Source: Sphagnum compactum (taxonomy: Eukaryota > Bryophyta > Sphagnopsida > Sphagnales). From it: a stretch of 64,000 nt of DNA. How positions within the stretch are numbered: position 1 is the first letter of the stretch; each line of letters opens with the position of its first letter. A program made the position numbers and the translations under genes. Shown here in pieces: positions 57,642-64,000 of this stretch. The stretch is taken from positions 10,230,001 to 10,294,000 of the forward strand of contig OZ234497.1 in NCBI GenBank assembly GCA_965153455.1. Direction: 5' to 3'. The notes under the pieces were generated by a model. That model was not told the DNA's origin, searched no databases, and was given only the letters and a program-made list of their open reading frames with translations.

Positions 57642-60600
57642 CATAATGAAGGAGTGCTAATGCCTACTCATTTTTGCCAGGCTAATACACATTCCAAAAA
57701 GAGTGAGCACACCTAGGTATTTTGGACCTTTTTCATTTTCTTCAATTTTTAACACCCACACCCTTTTTGAGTGTTGTGTTGTCACCCTTTTTATTTCATT
57801 GTCCGACCATAACTGTTCCATGTCACGTCTTCTTGTAGAATCTTCTCACAGTTGACACTAAATAGCTAGCCTAACAATATCATCTCTCTCCCTTCACCTA
57901 CTCACACAAAAGAGCCCACCAAATGTCCTAGTACAAGGGTGAGGTTTAATCACATGTTTGTTGAATATTTAATTAATTTTGAATATTCCATGGTGAAAAA
58001 TAGAATACATCCCAACTTTTCAAAATAATTTTGGCTATATACATATATACATGCGAATTTCGACATTTTCTGCAAATAATAATTTTATTTGTAGAAATTG
58101 CCAAGGCACTACAGTAATCACCTAGAATGCAATATTACTTTTCTACTTTCCTGTTTGACCACTAGCCAAAGTTGGCTTGCAAGTCCACCTAGCTCACAAA
58201 ATTGGAAAAAAAACCCTGCCCTAGTCACCAAGTAGAGTACGGAGAACCAAAATAATAATAAAAGGGCTACTTTAAAACAAAAACAAAAAAACCCCCCCAA
58301 AATGAGTGAATTAAATTCAATATCTTACCTTTATTTGCAGTTCAAATCACACATCAATACATTGGGGAGTTTAATAAGGTAGTAAATTAATCGAGGAAAA
58401 AACTATAAATTTAGTGTGGTTTTGACAAGGTATAAATATTTGTATTTTTCGGTTAATGGCTAAACACATAGGGGGGCGTAAAGGTAAAATCTAAAACAAT
58501 TTTGGCATCTATTGGCCCTAGTGACCTATAATTATTATGTTGGATCTTGTCGGGAATTCCTCTGGACCTGGAGTTTTATTTTTGGGAACGTGTGCTGTCC
58601 TTTATTAGTTACAGTCCAGAATCTGCTTTCTTTCTCTTGGGAAATACAAAATTGGCTTCCCCCGCTCCCCACCCCTCTTTTGTCCCTGGCATGGATATTG
58701 TATTTTTTAATGATATTTTTGGGTTGTTAACAAGCATAAGGAGGGCCAAATGAAAAATCAATTTTGTGATGTAGCCAAAATTGGCGATTTTTGTAATTTT
58801 CTTGCTTTCCCACAAATCAAGGTTTGGTTTCTACATTGGATTTTTAAAATAAAAATTGTATTTTCTTTGAAGCATGATTCATTCAATTTCCAACAAGGGC
58901 AACACAATTCAAAATTTGCTTATATCTTGTCCAAAATAAATGAAACTTCTTGTCAAGTTTTCTCTATAGGTAGCTTAAAACATTAGTGAGAAAAAAAAAA
59001 AAATCATTGACAGTGAGGAATCCTATAGTTTGTCTAATAAGGTGATTAAGAAACTGAAATAAGTAAATAAACATTTGGGATTTATTTTCTTGCTTGTATG
59101 AATGGTCAACATTTAACAATTATGTTATAGCTAAAGACATCAAATTCAACATGTAGATCTCAGGATACATCATCCATCCATACCATTCCAAAAATAAAAC
59201 TAAGGGCACCTTCCAATGTCCACAACAAACATCCAAATCATAATACGATTATTATAGGTGTATTGGCAATTAGTTCATGGGTGCCCCCACAATTTTGTTT
59301 TGTTTTGAAGGAGCCACATTGATTGGCCCATCACCAATATTTCTCGAACATTGGGCAGTTCGCAATAGAAAACAACATTTTGGCACCCTATTACAAATTA
59401 TATACATGAAAGATGAAATGTGTCCAACACAATATGGGATAAAATTGAGGTGCTAGTGGGAACCTTGTTAAGGGTCATAGTAGGATCCCTATATCAGTAG
59501 AGAGTTAGATTGGCAAGTCAGTAGTTAGTTGATATTGATTGGCACACTTATTGGTTAGTTTTACACACCCAGCACCCCCTTCCCCAACCCAAAAATCAAA
59601 AACAAAAAACTAAGCCTGCTTGAGTACACGTTGAGCCTTTCATTGCCTAAATGAAATTTTTATTTTAAGAATTATTTGTCATCATTTTCAATCTAGGCTA
59701 ATACCCCTTCGTGAATCTTATCAACATGTTCAAGTGCGCTAGTTTCAATTATTTTGCGTTTTCTTCCATTTAAGGCTATTTGAACAACATTTATTGTTGA
59801 TTTTTAGTGTGTTTGAATGCATAAGGGGCATTAGCTTATCCATGGGGCTTTTTTCGTTTATATTATGGTCAAGTTTGGTGTTATTCACACATTTGACACA
59901 AGTGCAATGGTTTTAATCATTAAGGCAGTGTTAGCCTCACTTTGATGCATTTAGTGGTATTACAAAAACTCCATACTCCTCTTTTGTGGATAGTGAGTTT
60001 TGAAATTTTTAGATTGGATTTTGAGGTCGGCGACAAGATCCATTGTTTTATTAGTTTTTTGACATGTGTTCAATTAAGGAAGTTCTTCAATATTTGTGGA
60101 ACTAGTTTTGAATAGTTGACAAATGATAGGTTTAATGGTAGGAATTCAAAATCATCAGAACAATTATCCTTGCACACAATTTAGAAATAATGGAAATTAA
60201 ACATGACATTCATAAGGAGTTCAATATTTATTGACAATATTGAATACAAGAATTACACCAACTTTTGTAGTAATAAATGCGTAGACAAGAATTGCAACTT
60301 GTTGTAAAATCTTTAAAAGGAAAAAAACCAAAATTATTATGTTTCTTAGTCTAAGATGTAACAGTTGTTCATAGCTACAAGACCTTGAAAATTTGATGGA
60401 AAGTGTAAGCAAGGTATGAATGACTTTATGATTAAAGGGCAATTGATTAATAGGGTTGCACAACCAACGGTACTGAAAACCCAAAATAATGTGAAAACCA
60501 AAACTTCATCATTTTTGTAATTCATTTCATTGAAGGTTTCAAGTTCATCACCAATGGTGAGTTCAACTTCAAATAAAATCACCAAGGCACAATATTGAGA

Positions 60601-63600
60601 GATAATCAACAATGCCATACATGAAGATGCCTAGATTTCAACTAAAAGAACATGTTTAATTTAGTTGATTCTTCTTCAATGCAAAGTTGTGTTAAAAATC
60701 CAATGATGTTTTGCAAAACTATCATCATTCACTTATGTAACATGGGCCCTTTGGGATGCAAAAACATCGTTTGTTATCTAGTTAAGTCAAATAATGTGCT
60801 TCAAACAATGTTGAATTACAAGTGATGTTGTGTAGCACATGAAGTGAATTAATTTATTCTAATGCATTTAGGAGTAAGGTGAAGTGCAACATGATGATAG
60901 TAACGAATATATATTGATTATATTGATTATATTATTTAAGAATTCGATATAATCAAAAAAATTCTTAAATTGAATGACGGATCATGGTGTTAAAGAAAAT
61001 CTTGTGGTTAAGATGCTTAACTCCTAATTTTTATTGTTTGAAAATATATATCTAAATAAGTAAATATTACATCTTGAGTTAAAGGGTGTTCGATAAGGGT
61101 TCCCAAATTAGTTTAATAAGAAAAAAATTAATTTTTTACTTGAATAAATTGCCCTAAATGTTAATTACCTTTGAATAAGTTGAAATGAAAGAAGTGACTT
61201 ATTGTGGGATGATTTTAACTTTAGAAGGATCAAAGGTGAAAATCAAGCTTAGAAAGATCAAGTTGTAAATCAAAAGATTGTTCATATCAAGGGAATTGAT
61301 ATCAAAAGGGGGGATCAAGTTAGAATATGGAAGGAACACATTAAATTGAAGAAGAATTTTTTTCTGATTTCATCCTTTAATCCATCCTCCTTCTCTTTCT
61401 CTTTCCCAAACACACTTTCCACATTTTGGGGAATGTGTTAAAAGTTAGCTTTCAAAAATATATCTTTGCCATTGTTTGCAAACTTTGAAATTTTGTGTAT
61501 GTAAATGCCTTGATGATATCTTTCCAATAAGCCCAGGGTTGTTTAATTAAAAGATTTGGCATGGTCATGGTGATATGGCTTACATGACTATGGTTTCTAT
61601 TATCAAATCTAGTCTAATCTAGCACTTTGAAACTTTATATCTTAGAGTGCATAAAAGCATCCAATCTATAAAAATATTAAAGTAAAAAAGTTGGGGTTCT
61701 AGCTTTCAATTATGGATGAAATCATGGCATTTGCAAAAATGATGGTGGCACCCATGTGTGTGAAGGCCGTTTGTTGCATTGTTCAAATCCAAAGAACATA
61801 TATAATGACGTTTTTACTTTTCCATTTTTTCGACCTTTTAATTTTTCACATGATTACTTGGATCATCATTTTTTTTAGTGATCAAGTAGCTTATTCATTA
61901 CACATTCATCTTCATATAATTATCCAAAATACACAAAACATGAAGAAATTATATCTCATATGTAGTACATCAACTTGCAACTCAACCTTTATAGGACTCC
62001 AAATGCATATCACAATCATAATGAAATTTCATAATTCCATTCCAAACATTGAACCTCATTACCAAAAATAACACGTATAAATATGTTCACATGTTAGAAC
62101 TAGGAGTTGAAGAATGGAAAAATACCTCACACTTTTATTAAGGACATGGGTGCCAACTATTGGGTCATAAATTTTCACCAAAGTTGAACTATTTATTTAT
62201 CATATTAAATGCAATATCTATAAGTTAATTGTTTTATAATAGCTTGTGAGAAGTTATTATCAAATTATTGGTTGAAAAGATTTTCATTCATATCCCAAAA
62301 GTTACTAAGTCCTAGGGGAACAATGATGATGAAAGTTTAACCATGGCTAAACGAGTTTGCCAACTTTGAGATTGATTATTATTTTAATTAATCCTCTTCA
62401 TTATTTTATTTATGGGTCTTTCTAACATAAAGTTCCACAAGTAGGTGATGTTGTTGATTACTTTGCATAAACAAAGTGATTATATAGGTTGAAGCGTTAT
62501 AATAATTAAAGTTTTCACTAATCTTTTGATTGTGTTTTGCTTTGATCATTGTCACTTGCATGGTTTGTTAATGTTTTTTAAAACTCTCTTTGAATATTCA
62601 TTATCTCTATGGTTTTGTTCCATGACATTTTTTAGTTTTGCATGGTCCTTAATTTTTTTGTGTTGTTATCCTTAACAAAACCCATGTAGTTAAAGTTTAT
62701 GTAATATGTTTCAATTGTGTTGTTGCTTAATAATGTTTATTCCTATAGATCGAATGTTGTAATCTTTGGTGATTTCTTTCTTTTTAAAAACTGATTATTT
62801 ATTTCGACTTAATGTGTGTGGCATAACAAACATATAAAGAAGTTATGCAATCTTTTTATATAATGTTGCATTCCCATCGACATTTGCAATTGCCCAAAAA
62901 ATCTCCGCAAGAGGTCCAAATACTACTAGAATCACTTAATGCAATATTTCTTGAACTTAATAAGATTCATATATCCATTTAGACCCCAAATAAGGGAAAC
63001 ACCACTATGTGAATCACAAAAGGCTAATCCTTAAGGATTTTGTTTCAATCTTGAAAACTTAATTTGAACATGTCAAATCGTAAAATTGAAATCATGTACA
63101 TCACATAGAACACAAAGTCATTGCTAGTTTTTTGGGCAACAAGTTGCCAAAGTTTCATATTACATATTATATTAATTGCAATTTTCAACTAACAAATCCT
63201 TGCAGGTGGCATGAGTTATAACACATTTTCATGTTAAGTCTTTTCAAATCTAAATGGCATACAAATTTTTTTCATATCATGTAGATTCTAACTTTCAACC
63301 CAAATGCACTTGAAAGACTGAAAATGCTTGTGTGAGTGTTGGTCCTAGAATATAGGCCTATTGAGGTAGCAATTGTAGGCCAGATTATCATGAAGTTGGG
63401 TTTTGACAACACAAATAAACAAGGTGAAATATATAAAAAGCAAAATATATCCTAGGGGACGTTGTGGTGCAAATGAGTATCAATTATAAACAATTTTTAA
63501 TTCATTGCAAGTTTTATAATAATCTCAAGCATCTAATACATGATTATGTCCAAAATTAGATAATTACCAAAAATCAATATTGCAACTGCTCAAAAAGGCC

Positions 63601-64000
63601 CTATCATGGTTCAACAAATACTTTTTTGACTAAGAAACCACAAAAAAATTATCAAAAAGTTGTCTGATAAATGGAAATTTGAACTTCACTTCCCCATGCA
63701 TTAAATTGTTGTTGAAAAATGGATTACATTTTAAATTGAAAACACAAGTACAACATCATAATTGGTGGGGTATACCACAGATAAATTTTTCCCCAATTGC
63801 ACATAAAATAATGAAAAGTTTTGTCATCTTTGCAAATTTGTTGATGTATTATATTAACGACAATCCCAACAATCTAATGGTAAAGAAGGTAACAATGGCA
63901 TAAAACTAATTACATGTAATGGGGAAGTGGTTTAAGGCACAAGTCTTTATAGTGAAAAACAGTTTAAGTAGAACCACCTTTCATCTTTTACATAAATTTG
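57642..64000. other. AT-rich intergenic DNA, nothing recognised
   Basis: Reading frames are short and show no domain motifs. A small imperfect hairpin is present at about 60933-60970 (ATTTAAGAAT and its complement). No transposon termini with matching duplications were found. Confidence 0.4.

Overview
The window is nuclear DNA of a land plant, most likely a bryophyte. The only intact conserved host gene is a phytochrome on the minus strand (about 48.6-54.1 kb). Its 1126-residue protein looks, from memory of the family, closest to canonical moss or liverwort phytochromes. The rest is AT-rich and dominated by transposable elements, with no ribosomal RNA, organellar or bacterial-type gene order. 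I cannot name the species.

Layout. 1-11.7 kb: intergenic DNA with a small tandem repeat and palindrome (1.75-1.90 kb), a broken retrotransposon gag gene (minus, about 6.5-7.5 kb), an isolated exon resembling Pro-X carboxypeptidase (9.5 kb) and a 14-bp-arm hairpin (9.97 kb). 11718-17454: CACTA element A, bounded by CACTAC...GTAGTG ends and a TAG target-site duplication. It has no visible transposase but carries a broken ORF, a four-unit 200-bp tandem repeat, a 1.2-kb minisatellite and a tRNA-derived SINE head. 17.5-22.9 kb: AT-rich, nothing recognised. 22898-29600: CACTA element B (AAA duplication) with a heavily decayed TNP2/DUF4218/DUF4216 transposase gene on the minus strand. 30062-39476: CACTA element C (TTT duplication), 9415 bp, the most complete. 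It holds two divergent genes: an apparently intact three-exon gene of unknown function (minus) and a seven-exon gene (plus) whose spliced reading frame runs from a SET-type histone-methyltransferase-like domain into a TNP2-DUF4218-DUF4216 transposase. The plus gene is now interrupted by seven stop codons and one frameshift. The promoter and first exon between them are tandemly duplicated.

39.5-48.6 kb: a decayed hAT-like transposase (about 40.8-42.1 kb) and several diverged tandem repeats. 48.6-54.1 kb: phytochrome gene, six coding exons. 54.1-55 kb: its probable 5' leader and promoter. 55-64 kb: AT-rich intergenic DNA with a possible 0.6-kb MITE.

How the parts work together: the phytochrome is a self-contained light-receptor gene. 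The CACTA elements share similar CACTACTA-like termini, but each carries a different subterminal motif (TTCACTA in A, TTGAC in B, TTGCGA in C), the kind of motif an element-specific DNA-binding protein recognises. In C the TTGCGA motif also fills the shared promoter and an intron of the minus-strand gene, suggesting self-regulation. The SET-TNP2 arrangement is the item here most likely to be undescribed.
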